Below are positions 1-8,165 of a stretch of DNA of 64,000 bases, in pieces; the first letter of the stretch is position 1; each line of letters opens with the position of its first letter. The stretch spans positions 1 to 64,000 of the forward strand of contig JAATFD010000045.1 of NCBI GenBank assembly GCA_015655375.1, given 5' to 3'. This DNA comes from Actinomycetales bacterium (GTDB lineage Bacteria; Actinomycetota; Actinomycetes; Actinomycetales; Actinomycetaceae). A program made the position numbers and the translations under genes. The notes below the pieces were generated by a model. That model saw only the letters and a list, made by a program, of their open reading frames with translations. It searched no databases and was not told the origin of the DNA.

Positions 1-222
1 ACGATCGCGCTCGGGCTCGTCCTGCTGCTATTCGTCTCCGGAATGATCGAAGGTTTCGTCACGCCGTCGGGGCTGCCGGTGTGGGTGAAGATCTCGCTCG
101 GATCGCTGGTCGTCATCGGCGTGTGGGTCGACATCCTGGTCGTCGGGCGCCGGGCGAGCCGCGCGGGTTTCACTGGCGACCTCGAGGAGGACGCGGGCTT
201 CGACCGCCCGACGGCGGGGTGA
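1..222 (+). CDS. SpoIIM-like membrane protein, C-terminal end (partial)
   Basis: The frame is open from the first base and stops with TGA at 220-222, giving 73 residues. It shows a hydrophobic segment, the motif EGFVTPSGLP, a second hydrophobic segment, and a short acidic tail. The EGF(V/I)TPSGLP motif between two membrane helices is typical of the end of 'stage II sporulation protein M' family proteins, which in non-sporulating actinobacteria are integral membrane proteins of unknown function found beside RDD, MoxR and DUF58 genes. That same neighbourhood follows here on the opposite strand. The start and most of the protein lie outside the window. The family call is good; the function is not known. 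Confidence 0.75.
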   Translation, partial: TIALGLVLLLFVSGMIEGFVTPSGLPVWVKISLGSLVVIGVWVDILVVGRRASRAGFTGDLEEDAGFDRPTAG

Positions 223-358
223 GGAGAACAGCCGGGCCACGGGAGGCAGACGGACCGGGAGGATCGCTCGCGAAACGCCTAGAGGCGTCCGGGCGCGGGC
301 CGGGTCTCGATGCGGGGTCACCTGAGGCGCTTCCTCGCGGGGGGAGAAATGACGGCGG

Positions 359-1762
359 CTACAGCTTCCCTTGTTTCTTGAGCTCCACGTACAAGTCCGA
401 CAGCCGCGCGGCCAGCAGGCCCGCCTCCACGTCCAGAACCACCGCACCGGCCCTGCGGGCGTCCTCGTCGCCGGCCTCGGCCTCGCGGAGGACGGAACTC
501 GCCGCGGCCGATCCATAGACGTCCCCGACGTCGTCGCGCGCGCCTGCCAGCCGAGCGAGTTCCGGATCTCGCGCGGAGGCAGCAATGACGACGTGTCGCG
601 CGGCCAGTTCGGTGACGGCCTCGAGGAAGTCCGGATCGGCACCGACCGGCGGCACCTCGGTGAGGAGCACGACGAGGCTCGAGTGCGCGGCGGTGCGGGC
701 GACCTCGGAGACGACGAGACGCCAGTCGATCGGCTGGAGCCCCGGCGCGACGTCGACCAGGGACTCGGCGATGCGTCGCATCAACTCCGCTCCGCGCACG
801 CCCGAGACCCGTGCACGGACCGAGCGGTCCAGGGCGACCAGGTGAACGTTGTCTCCGGCCCGATCCGCCAGCGCCGCGAGCAACAGACTGGCCTCGATGC
901 CCGCGTCCAGTCGAGGAGCCACCCCCAGGCGGAGGTCGTCCGGGTCGGGGGTGCTCGCCGGCGATCCCGTCATCGTGCCCGTTCCCGCCCCAGGAGTTCC
1001 GGTTGTGCCGGTTGCGTCAGCCTCACCAGCCGAGCCGAGCAGCAGAGCAGACGTCCGTCCCGCGTCGAGGACGAGGACGACATGCCGGTCACGTTCGGGT
1101 CGCCAGGTCCGCACGACCAGGTCACGGGAACGGGCGGACGCACGCCAATCGATGTCGCGGGGGTCGTCGCCCTCGACATACTCGCGCAGAGAATCGAACT
1201 CGGTGCCCGGACCCCGCAGTGTCGTCGCGGTTGCGCCCTCGAGCTCATGGAGACGGGCGAGCCGAGAGGGCAGAAGCCGACGTGAGCGGAACTCGGGCAG
1301 GACCGACAGATTCAGGGGGGCGCCGATGGAGACCTGGCGGGCCGCCAGACCCAGAGGCCCCCAGACGCGGACAGTGATGTAGTCCGCCTGGCGGGTGCCC
1401 CGTCGCTCCGGATAGAGGTGGGTGATGACACGGAACGATCCGTGCCCGGCGATGCTGACGGCGTGGCGCCTCGGCGCGGGATGAAGCGAGGGAGGCCAGG
1501 CATCACGCACATCCAAGTGGATCCGGCGGCGGGTGGGGTTGTGCACCGTCACGACGGACTGCGTCGTCTCGTCCGCGCGGACCGGCCCGCCCACCTCGCG
1601 CGTCAGTTCGAGGTCGCGCGGGGAGACGGCAACGACGGTGTCGAGCAAGCACAACACGGCAACGAGGCCAACCCATCCCCACGCAATCGCCGTGGAGGGG
1701 ATCAAGACGACGGCGATGGCCCCCACGGCGACGAGGACGGCCGCGCGCCAGGAGATCGCCAT
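359..1762 (-). CDS. DUF58 domain protein (vWA-like, membrane-anchored)
   Basis: 467 residues. Two hydrophobic segments at about residues 5-45 anchor it in the membrane. A middle region carries the DUF58 signature GTEFDSLREYVEGDDPRDIDW, followed by a vWA-like strand with LVLDAGRTS (an approximate metal-site D-x-G-x-(T)S). DUF58 proteins act with MoxR AAA ATPases, presumably as substrate or metal-binding partners in assembly or chaperone complexes; the exact substrate is unknown. Its ATG overlaps the stop of the upstream MoxR gene by one base (TGATG), so the two are translationally coupled. It is the last gene of a five-gene run on this strand and ends convergent with the SpoIIM-like gene. Confidence 0.88.
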   Translation of the reverse strand: MAISWRAAVLVAVGAIAVVLIPSTAIAWGWVGLVAVLCLLDTVVAVSPRDLELTREVGGPVRADETTQSVVTVHNPTRRRIHLDVRDAWPPSLHPAPRRHAVSIAGHGSFRVITHLYPERRGTRQADYITVRVWGPLGLAARQVSIGAPLNLSVLPEFRSRRLLPSRLARLHELEGATATTLRGPGTEFDSLREYVEGDDPRDIDWRASARSRDLVVRTWRPERDRHVVLVLDAGRTSALLLGSAGEADATGTTGTPGAGTGTMTGSPASTPDPDDLRLGVAPRLDAGIEASLLLAALADRAGDNVHLVALDRSVRARVSGVRGAELMRRIAESLVDVAPGLQPIDWRLVVSEVARTAAHSSLVVLLTEVPPVGADPDFLEAVTELAARHVVIAASARDPELARLAGARDDVGDVYGSAAASSVLREAEAGDEDARRAGAVVLDVEAGLLAARLSDLYVELKKQGKL

Positions 1763-2748
1763 CAGCGCGGGACCGGGACCGAGGCGAGCAGCCCCTCGAT
1801 GACGGTGCGGGCGGTGATGCCCTCCAGATCCGCCTCGGCACGCGGGGCCACGCGGTGGGCCAGGGTCGACACCGCCATGGCCTTGACATCGTCGGGGGTG
1901 ACGAAGCGGCGTCCCTGCAGGTAGGCCCAGACTCTCGCCGTGTGCATCAGCGCGGTGGCGCCACGCGGGGAGACGCCGAGCCGCAACGAGGGCGAGGTCC
2001 GAGTGGCCTGGACCAGGTCGACGATGTAGGCGATGACGGCGGGTTCGACGGTGACGGCGGCGGAGGCCCGGCGGGCAATCCGAATGTCAGCGGGGCCTGC
2101 CACGGCATGGACCCCGGCGGCGCCAAGCGCCAGCGGGTCGAAGCCCCGCTGATGGCGGGTGACGACCTCGATCTCCGCGGACCTGTCGGGCAGCGGCAGG
2201 TCGAGCTTGAGGAGGAAGCGGTCGAGCTGGGCTTCCGGCAGGGGATAGGTGCCCTCATACTCGACGGGGTTCTGGGTCGCGATGACCATGAAGGTGTCGG
2301 CCAGCCGGTGCGAGTGTCCATCGACGGTGACCTGGTGCTCCTCCATCGCCTCGAGCAGGGCGGACTGGGTCTTGGGCGGGGTCCGGTTGATCTCGTCGGC
2401 GAGCAGCAAGTTTGTGAAGACGGGACCGCGACGGAACTCGAAGGTCGAGGATCCCGCGTCCCAGACCAAGGAGCCGGTGATGTCGGCGGGCATGAGGTCC
2501 GGCGTGAACTGGACGCGGGCCATGTCCATGTCGAGCGCGGTCGCCATCGCTCGCACGAGCAGGGTCTTGGCCACACCGGGAACGCCCTCGAGCAGGGCAT
2601 GGCCGCCAGCGACCAACGCGATGATCAATCCGGTGACGGCGGCGTCCTGACCGACGACCGCCTTGGCAATCTCGGTGCGCAGGGCGATGAGCGTCTCGCG
2701 TGCGCGGGCACCCTCCTCGGGAGCATCGTGCGGGGTCGGGTCAGTCAT
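1762..2748 (-). CDS. MoxR family AAA+ ATPase
   Basis: 328 residues from the ATG at 2748. A clear GGAGGAGG ribosome site lies nine bases upstream and the open frame beyond it has no family similarity, so this start is preferred to longer ones. Visible motifs: Walker A GVPGVAKT near residue 47, Walker B LLLADEINR, sensor I region VIATQNP, and the C-terminal lid with LGVSPRG. MoxR ATPases are cytoplasmic chaperone-like motors that work with vWA/DUF58 proteins on the membrane. The start overlaps the stop of the DUF4350 gene by eight bases and the stop overlaps the DUF58 start, so the three are made as one unit. Confidence 0.92.
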   Translation of the reverse strand: MTDPTPHDAPEEGARARETLIALRTEIAKAVVGQDAAVTGLIIALVAGGHALLEGVPGVAKTLLVRAMATALDMDMARVQFTPDLMPADITGSLVWDAGSSTFEFRRGPVFTNLLLADEINRTPPKTQSALLEAMEEHQVTVDGHSHRLADTFMVIATQNPVEYEGTYPLPEAQLDRFLLKLDLPLPDRSAEIEVVTRHQRGFDPLALGAAGVHAVAGPADIRIARRASAAVTVEPAVIAYIVDLVQATRTSPSLRLGVSPRGATALMHTARVWAYLQGRRFVTPDDVKAMAVSTLAHRVAPRAEADLEGITARTVIEGLLASVPVPR

Positions 2749-3892
2749 GGTGGATGTCCTCCTCCAGTCGGGCGAGTTCGGTGGCGAGGTCGACGAGGTC
2801 ACGGTCGGATGCCGGGGCCGGTCCCCACAGGAGGACCTGCGCCCGGGCGGGGGCGATCCCCCCGCGCACGAGCGCGGCGTGCAATTGCTGCGGGGGTGCT
2901 CCCGGCGGAACCCCGAGTCGACGCCCCAACCGCCTGGCGGTCTCGGCGCGCAGAGCGCGGGCCGCATGGCCGCGGTCGTGGGAACGATGCAGGAGCCGAC
3001 CTCGGCCGATGACGGTTTCGGAGGCCGGGATGGGGGACGGCAGGTCCTCGGGGACCAGCCGTCCGAGGCGCCGTCCCTGGGCGAGCGCGGCAGCGAGGCC
3101 GGCCGCCACGAGAACCAACAGGAGAGGAATCATCCAGGCGGGCGTGGCCGGTTCGATGTCGCTCAAGGTGTCGTCCCATTCGGCGATGTACCAGACGACA
3201 TGGGGGGTCCGGGCGATCGCGCCGATCGCCAGGGCCGCGTCGCCGAACTCGTCGATCGTCGAGTTGCGGACCAGGCGGGAATCGGCGATGACGGCGTGGA
3301 ACCCCTCATCGGTGTCGCGTTCCGCATAGGCCCAGGTTTCATTGCCCAGGTCGTAGCACCCGGACCAATCCCCGCTCGCACGCACGCCGAAGGCGCCTTT
3401 CGTGATCGTCGCGGCGCGCTCGGCGGTCGCGGAGGAACAGTTGCTTCCGGCGGACACCGCGCCCCCCGAGGGGATCTGGGCGCCTTCGCTGACGGGCTCG
3501 AGACCGTCGACGTCGGTATAGGCCTGCTCCATGCCGATCCACACGACTGTGTGGGCGCGGCGGAGGGCATCGAGCACCTCGGGTGACGCCCGCCCGGGGA
3601 AGGCGACGACGAGGGTCGTGTCCGGGTCCTCGGCGCGTGCCAAGGCGTCGCGGGGCCCGCTCGCCTCATGCACGTCGACTCCATGGGCCTCGATGACGCG
3701 GGCGAGAGCGCGCGCCCCCGACTCGGTCGTGTTCGTCGTGGACAGCGCCCGAGAGTCCACGTCGGTCGTCGGGAGGAGGACAACGGCGAGCCCGCAGGCC
3801 ATGGCGATGACGAGGATCACCAGCAGCGGGCGCACCGCCCGGAAACGGGATTTGGCGGTCGGTGTGATGACGATGCTGCGGATCGTGCTCAT
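2741..3892 (-). CDS. DUF4350 membrane protein
   Basis: 383 residues from the ATG at 3892, which sits in an ATGA overlap with the DUF4129 gene. One N-terminal membrane segment (about residues 22-42) is followed by an extracytoplasmic domain beginning with STTNTTESGARALARVIEAH, the hallmark of DUF4350, and a second membrane segment near residues 255-275; the C-terminal part is basic and cytoplasmic. DUF4350 proteins are found almost only in MoxR/DUF58/DUF4129 clusters of actinobacteria and have no established biochemical role. The fold is thought to resemble glutamine-amidotransferase-like domains, but no catalytic triad can be claimed here. Confidence 0.85.
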   Translation of the reverse strand: MSTIRSIVITPTAKSRFRAVRPLLVILVIAMACGLAVVLLPTTDVDSRALSTTNTTESGARALARVIEAHGVDVHEASGPRDALARAEDPDTTLVVAFPGRASPEVLDALRRAHTVVWIGMEQAYTDVDGLEPVSEGAQIPSGGAVSAGSNCSSATAERAATITKGAFGVRASGDWSGCYDLGNETWAYAERDTDEGFHAVIADSRLVRNSTIDEFGDAALAIGAIARTPHVVWYIAEWDDTLSDIEPATPAWMIPLLLVLVAAGLAAALAQGRRLGRLVPEDLPSPIPASETVIGRGRLLHRSHDRGHAARALRAETARRLGRRLGVPPGAPPQQLHAALVRGGIAPARAQVLLWGPAPASDRDLVDLATELARLEEDIHHD

Positions 3893-4509
3893 CGCCGGCC
3901 ACCGACCAGCACGGGTTCGAGGGCTCGGACGAGGCTGTCCAGCCGCCCGACGTCGGCCCGTGTGGCGTGCAGGGTCCCGTAGCGAACCCGGTCGAAGAGA
4001 CCGCCGACCCATGCGAGGTCGTCGGAGTGCCCGGGGATCCGGTTGCTGGCTTGGCTCGTCGCTTCATGTGCGGTCAGGCCGGGGGTGTCGCGGACGATGT
4101 CGCGTGCGGCCAGGTCGAGGACGAGGACGCGGAAGGCCCACACGAGGGCGAGGTCCCAGTCGTCGGCCAGACCTGCGGCGTGCGCGCGGTCCCGGGCATC
4201 CTCGCGCGTCGTGGGGTCTGCGTCGAAGACCAGCGCCGAGGCGCCGTGGTCTCCCAGATGGATCGGATTGCGAATGACGGCGACGGCGATGAGGGCGAGG
4301 ACGAACAGCACGAGGACGAGGATGACGGCGGTGATCGGGGGAGAGTCGGTCCCACCTCCCACCGCGTCGACGATCAGCTGGAGGACCCACCGGATCGCCC
4401 TCGTCAGAGGCGAGGCCTCGTCGCCGTACTCGGCGCGCGAGAGCTCGTCTGTGACCCACGACTGCGCCTCGTCGCCATCGGGGGTCACAGGCGCATCCAG
4501 CGGGAGCAT
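3889..4509 (-). CDS. DUF4129 membrane protein
   Basis: 206 residues from the ATG at 4509, with AGGAG five bases upstream and a one-base TGATG overlap with the preceding gene's stop. One strong membrane segment lies near residues 58-80; the cytoplasmic C-terminal half contains the DUF4129 pattern (AGLADDWDLALVWAFRVLVL ... GLTAHEA). DUF4129 domains occur in this MoxR cluster and, in other proteins, at the C-terminus of transglutaminase-like membrane proteins. No enzyme activity can be deduced. It overlaps the DUF4350 start by four bases, supporting a fixed-stoichiometry membrane assembly. Confidence 0.85.
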   Translation of the reverse strand: MLPLDAPVTPDGDEAQSWVTDELSRAEYGDEASPLTRAIRWVLQLIVDAVGGGTDSPPITAVILVLVLFVLALIAVAVIRNPIHLGDHGASALVFDADPTTREDARDRAHAAGLADDWDLALVWAFRVLVLDLAARDIVRDTPGLTAHEATSQASNRIPGHSDDLAWVGGLFDRVRYGTLHATRADVGRLDSLVRALEPVLVGGRR

Positions 4510-5699
4510 CAGATCTCCTGCGCCGCCCGGGCGAGGATGGGAGCCAGATTCTCCTGCCGGATCCTTTCGTCGATGTACATCAGGGTTCTGAACCCTGCGG
4601 TCACAGGGAGGACGAAACCCGAGATGATGCCGGTGAGGACCCCGGTGATCACGGTGGCCAGTCCGACGGAGGTCGCCATGGTGATCAGAGCTGAGAGCGC
4701 GCCGACGCCACCTCCCACGATGCCGACCGCCACCGAGGTGACGATCGAGATCAACACGTTCCGACCCAGCACTCTCCAAAAGGAACTCGAGGTCAGCCGC
4801 CACGAGCGGGCGAGGGCGCGGCCGGGGCCCATGTTCTCCAGGACGACGGAGATCGGCGCAAAGATCAGCCGGGTGGCCAGGAACAGGTAGACGGCCAGGA
4901 GCACCAGCACCGCGAGCACGATGACGAGGAACGCCCACCCGAAGGAGGAGTCGCCGCCCCCGACAATTGCGACGAGCACGGCTGCCACGATCACGACCCC
5001 GACGACCAACACGGCGAACTCGATGAGGAAGGTCAGGATGGTCACGCCGATCAGGGCGAGCAGGCGGGGCCGGATGCGAGTCCAGGTCTCACCGAGCGGA
5101 GTGATCCGTCCGAGGACGGCATCGGCCACCGACAACGCGAGCATGCCTGACAGGATGACGGTCGCGAACTGGGTGAGGACCGAGCTGATTCCGGACCCGG
5201 TCAGCGTCGAGGCCATCCACGAGGCGAGCTGTCCGAGGTCGTCCTCGTCGGGAATCGCGGCCTGGGGGTCCGAGACGATCCCGTCGAGGCTGCTCGTGAA
5301 CGGCAGTTCGATCAGAGCACCGATGACGGAGATGATCGCGAGGACTGCGACGGAGAAGCCGAACATCACGGCCGGATTCGCCCGGATCGCGCGGAAGGTC
5401 CCGTCGAAGAGATCTCCCAGGGTGAGGGGGCGCAGGGGAACGACGCCAGGCTGGGGCGCAGGCGCCCACGCCAGGGCGGGTGGGACCTGGCCCGGCGCCG
5501 ACCAGCGGGGTGTCGGTGGGACCTGACCGGCGGGCTGCGCCGGATCCGTGGCAGGCGACGTCCATCCTGGTTGGGTGGGTGCCGTCCACCCTGTCGGTTG
5601 GGGCGCGGGCGCGGGGGATCCCGGGGCCCAGCGCGACTGGTCGTCGGGACCCGGTGAGGACGCCGGGTCGGCGGGGTCCGGGGGAACTGGCGTGCTCAT
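4509..5699 (-). CDS. Multi-pass membrane protein, GDPD-membrane-domain-like
   Basis: 396 residues. The first ~90 residues are a proline-, glycine- and tryptophan-rich low-complexity cytoplasmic tail. Then comes RPLTLGDLFDGTFRAIRANP, a sequence that opens the membrane domain of actinobacterial proteins annotated 'glycerophosphoryl diester phosphodiesterase membrane domain'. Five or six hydrophobic segments follow to the end. No phosphodiesterase catalytic domain is present, so this is the membrane part alone. A GGGAAGGG ribosome site precedes the ATG at 5699. It is first in the five-gene unit that runs leftwards to DUF58; the promoter must lie in the 170-base gap shared with mtrA. Confidence 0.8.
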   Translation of the reverse strand: MSTPVPPDPADPASSPGPDDQSRWAPGSPAPAPQPTGWTAPTQPGWTSPATDPAQPAGQVPPTPRWSAPGQVPPALAWAPAPQPGVVPLRPLTLGDLFDGTFRAIRANPAVMFGFSVAVLAIISVIGALIELPFTSSLDGIVSDPQAAIPDEDDLGQLASWMASTLTGSGISSVLTQFATVILSGMLALSVADAVLGRITPLGETWTRIRPRLLALIGVTILTFLIEFAVLVVGVVIVAAVLVAIVGGGDSSFGWAFLVIVLAVLVLLAVYLFLATRLIFAPISVVLENMGPGRALARSWRLTSSSFWRVLGRNVLISIVTSVAVGIVGGGVGALSALITMATSVGLATVITGVLTGIISGFVLPVTAGFRTLMYIDERIRQENLAPILARAAQEI

Positions 5700-5851
5700 G
5701 GTGTCCCTTCCCTGGGGCGGATCGAGCGAGAGTCACTTCGGTCCATCGTGCCATGGGCCGGGTGGAATGTGCCTCCCCGTCCGGTCGATCGGTCAGATCT
5801 CGGCTCCGGATGAGCGATGCCATGGGCGAGTCGGGTGCATGTCAGAGCTCG

Positions 5852-5870
5852 TCGTGACACGATCGTGACA
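5852..5870 (+). promoter_or_regulatory. Direct repeat TCGTGACA x2 overlapping the mtrA start
   Basis: Two exact copies of TCGTGACA start at 5852 and 5863, eleven bases apart (one helical turn), and the second ends on the A of the mtrA ATG. Tandem GTCAC/GTGAC-type half-sites spaced by one turn are what OmpR-family regulators such as MtrA bind. An autoregulatory site is therefore plausible. There is no Shine-Dalgarno sequence before the ATG, which would fit a leaderless or short-leader mRNA. Confidence 0.45.
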
Positions 5871-6550
5871 TGAGCGCGCGCATCCTCGTCGTCGACGACG
5901 ACGTCGCCTTGGCCGAGATGATCGGGATCGTCCTGGAGGCAGAGGGCTTTCTGGTGTCCGATGTCTACGATGGAGCGTTCGCGCTCGAGGAGTTCCATGC
6001 TGCCGCGCCCGATCTTGTTCTGCTTGATCTCATGCTCCCTGGCCTCGACGGGATCGAGATCTGCCGACTGATCCGTCGGGAGTCCGATGTCCCGATCGTC
6101 ATGCTCACCGCCCGTTCGGACACGGCTGACGTCGTGGCGGGGCTTGAGGCCGGTGCCGACGACTATGTTCCGAAGCCCTTCAAGCCGAAGGAGCTCGTGG
6201 CGCGCGTGCGGGCCCGGTTGCGTGGCCGCGAGGAGAGCGGCGAGGAGCGTATCGTCCTCGGCGATATCTCCATCGACGTGCCGGGACATGTGGTGTGTCG
6301 CGGCGATGAGATCGTCGCGCTGACTCCGCTCGAATTCGATCTACTGGTCGCCCTGGGCCGCTCGCCGTGGAAGGTGTTCACCCGGGAGGAGTTGCTCGAG
6401 AAGGTGTGGGGGTATCGTCACGCCGCCGACACGCGCCTGGTCAACGTCCACGTCCAGCGTCTGCGTTCCAAGATTGAGCGTGACCCGGAGAATCCCGAGG
6501 TCATCGTGACCGTTCGCGGGGTCGGCTACCGTGCCGGAACCGGTTCCTGA
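5870..6550 (+). CDS. mtrA: Response regulator MtrA
   Basis: 226 residues, full length for the OmpR/PhoB class. The receiver domain (about 1-118) shows the acidic pocket DDD at 9-11, the phospho-acceptor D53 in LLDLMLPG, the conserved T80 and K102. The C-terminal winged helix (about 130-224) includes LTPLEFDLL and RLVNVHVQRLRSKIE. Together with the following sensor kinase and LpqB it is the MtrAB system, which in actinobacteria controls cell-wall hydrolases, division and osmotic adaptation. Its stop lies inside the start of mtrB (20-base overlap). No ribosome site is visible before the ATG. Confidence 0.96.
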   Translation: MSARILVVDDDVALAEMIGIVLEAEGFLVSDVYDGAFALEEFHAAAPDLVLLDLMLPGLDGIEICRLIRRESDVPIVMLTARSDTADVVAGLEAGADDYVPKPFKPKELVARVRARLRGREESGEERIVLGDISIDVPGHVVCRGDEIVALTPLEFDLLVALGRSPWKVFTREELLEKVWGYRHAADTRLVNVHVQRLRSKIERDPENPEVIVTVRGVGYRAGTGS

Positions 6551-8165
6551 GGGGCCGACGCAGGGGGAGGTGCCGGGGCATCCCTCCCGGTGGTCGCGCC
6601 TGCGTGGACGACTGATCCACTTGCGCCCGGTTCGCTGGGCACGATCCTCCCTCTCGGTGCGCATTGCGGTCGTCATGACGGCCGCTGCCGCGGTGGTTGT
6701 CGTCATCTTTGCGCTCATCGCGTCGACCCTTCTACGGGACTCGGTGTTCCAAGGACGTCGCGAGGTCGTCCTCGACGACGCCTCGGTGCGCTTCTCCAGT
6801 GCCCAATCCGTTTTCGACCAGTCGACGGCAACGACGCCGGATCAGGTCGAGGACGCCGCACGCGTCACGGTCGAGAGCATCCGGACCTCAGCGGCCGGTG
6901 CCGGAGCGGTCTCCGTCATGCTCCTGCACTCCTCAGAGTCCCCCGATACGTTCCGGATCAATGAGATCGGCAGCTCCGACATGAAGGGGATCATCACCGA
7001 CGACCTGCGCGAGGACGTCCAGACGGGTGGAACAGCCTATTGGCAATCGGTGCGGATCCCTGCGGATTCCGGTGGACAGGAGGAGCCGGGCATCATCGTC
7101 GGGACGTCTGTCAATCTTCCACGTGCGGGGACCCAGGAGATGTACATCATCTACTCCCTGGAGTCCGAGCAGACGATGATCGACACGGTGATGCGGGTCC
7201 TCGGGCTTGGCACCTTGCCGATCGTCCTGGGCGTTCCCTTCATCGCGTTCCTCGCGTTGCATCGTTTGCTACGCCCGGTGCGCGACACCGCGAATGCTGC
7301 GACGCGGCTGGCCGGCGGTGACCTCGACACCCGGGTGGACGTTCGCGGTGGCGACGAGATGGCGCGGCTCGGTCGGGCGTTCAACAATATGGCCGCGTCC
7401 CTGCAGGACCAGATCTCGGAGTATGACGAGCTGTCGCGCCTCCAACAGCGTTTCGTCTCCGATGTCTCCCACGAGCTGCGCACGCCGCTGACGACGATCC
7501 GCATGGCTGAGGAGATGATCCATCAGGACCGGGACTCCTTCGCTCCCGTGACCAAACGCTCGGCCGAGTTGTTGCACGGGCAGGTCGCCCGCTTCGAGGA
7601 AATGCTCGCCGATCTGTTGGAGATCTCGCGCTATGACGCCCAATCGGCGTTGCTCGACGCCGAGAGCGTGGATCTGCGAGGCGTCGCGCAGAAGGTCGTC
7701 GACAGTAATGCCGATCTCGCGTCCCGGCTCGGGGTCGACATCCGCATCCATGTTCCTCCCTCCCGCTGCACCGCCGAGGTCGACGTCCGCCGGGTCGAGC
7801 GAGTCCTGCGCAACTTCCTGGTCAACGCGATCGAGCATGCCGAAGGGGCACCCGTCGACATCACGGTCGCCGCCTCGCAGACAGATGTCGCCGTGCGGGT
7901 CCGCGATCACGGGGTCGGTATGAGCGAGCACACCGTGGCCCATGTCTTCGACAGGTTCTTTCGAGCTGATCCGGCGCGGACGCGGACGACGGGGGGAACT
8001 GGCCTCGGGCTGTCGATCGCCTCGGAGGACGTGGCCCTACACCATGGAGTGATCGAGGCGTGGGGAGAGATCGGAGTGGGCTCCTCGTTCCTCGTCATCC
8101 TGCCGCGCATCGCGGGCGAGGAAACAGTCTCGAGACCGCTGGAGCTATGGGAGGAGGAGTCATGA
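6531..8165 (+). CDS. mtrB: Sensor histidine kinase MtrB
   Basis: 544 residues from a GTG at 6531 that overlaps the end of mtrA. Order of parts: cytoplasmic basic leader; membrane helix about 43-67; extracytoplasmic sensor region to about 218; second helix about 222-244; HAMP linker with RPVRDTANAATRLAGGDLD; dimerisation box with the phospho-accepting H314 in VSDVSHELRTPL; and an ATPase domain with N box NFLVNAIEHA, G1 box VRDHGVGM and G2 box GGTGLGLSI. It phosphorylates MtrA. The stop overlaps the lpqB start (ATGA), so kinase and lipoprotein are coupled. Confidence 0.96.
   Translation: MPEPVPEGPTQGEVPGHPSRWSRLRGRLIHLRPVRWARSSLSVRIAVVMTAAAAVVVVIFALIASTLLRDSVFQGRREVVLDDASVRFSSAQSVFDQSTATTPDQVEDAARVTVESIRTSAAGAGAVSVMLLHSSESPDTFRINEIGSSDMKGIITDDLREDVQTGGTAYWQSVRIPADSGGQEEPGIIVGTSVNLPRAGTQEMYIIYSLESEQTMIDTVMRVLGLGTLPIVLGVPFIAFLALHRLLRPVRDTANAATRLAGGDLDTRVDVRGGDEMARLGRAFNNMAASLQDQISEYDELSRLQQRFVSDVSHELRTPLTTIRMAEEMIHQDRDSFAPVTKRSAELLHGQVARFEEMLADLLEISRYDAQSALLDAESVDLRGVAQKVVDSNADLASRLGVDIRIHVPPSRCTAEVDVRRVERVLRNFLVNAIEHAEGAPVDITVAASQTDVAVRVRDHGVGMSEHTVAHVFDRFFRADPARTRTTGGTGLGLSIASEDVALHHGVIEAWGEIGVGSSFLVILPRIAGEETVSRPLELWEEES

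Noticed and set aside
275-288. Dyad ACGCCT-AG-AGGCGT after the SpoIIM-like gene
   Set aside because: Short stem with a two-base centre; too weak for a terminator and no promoter context.
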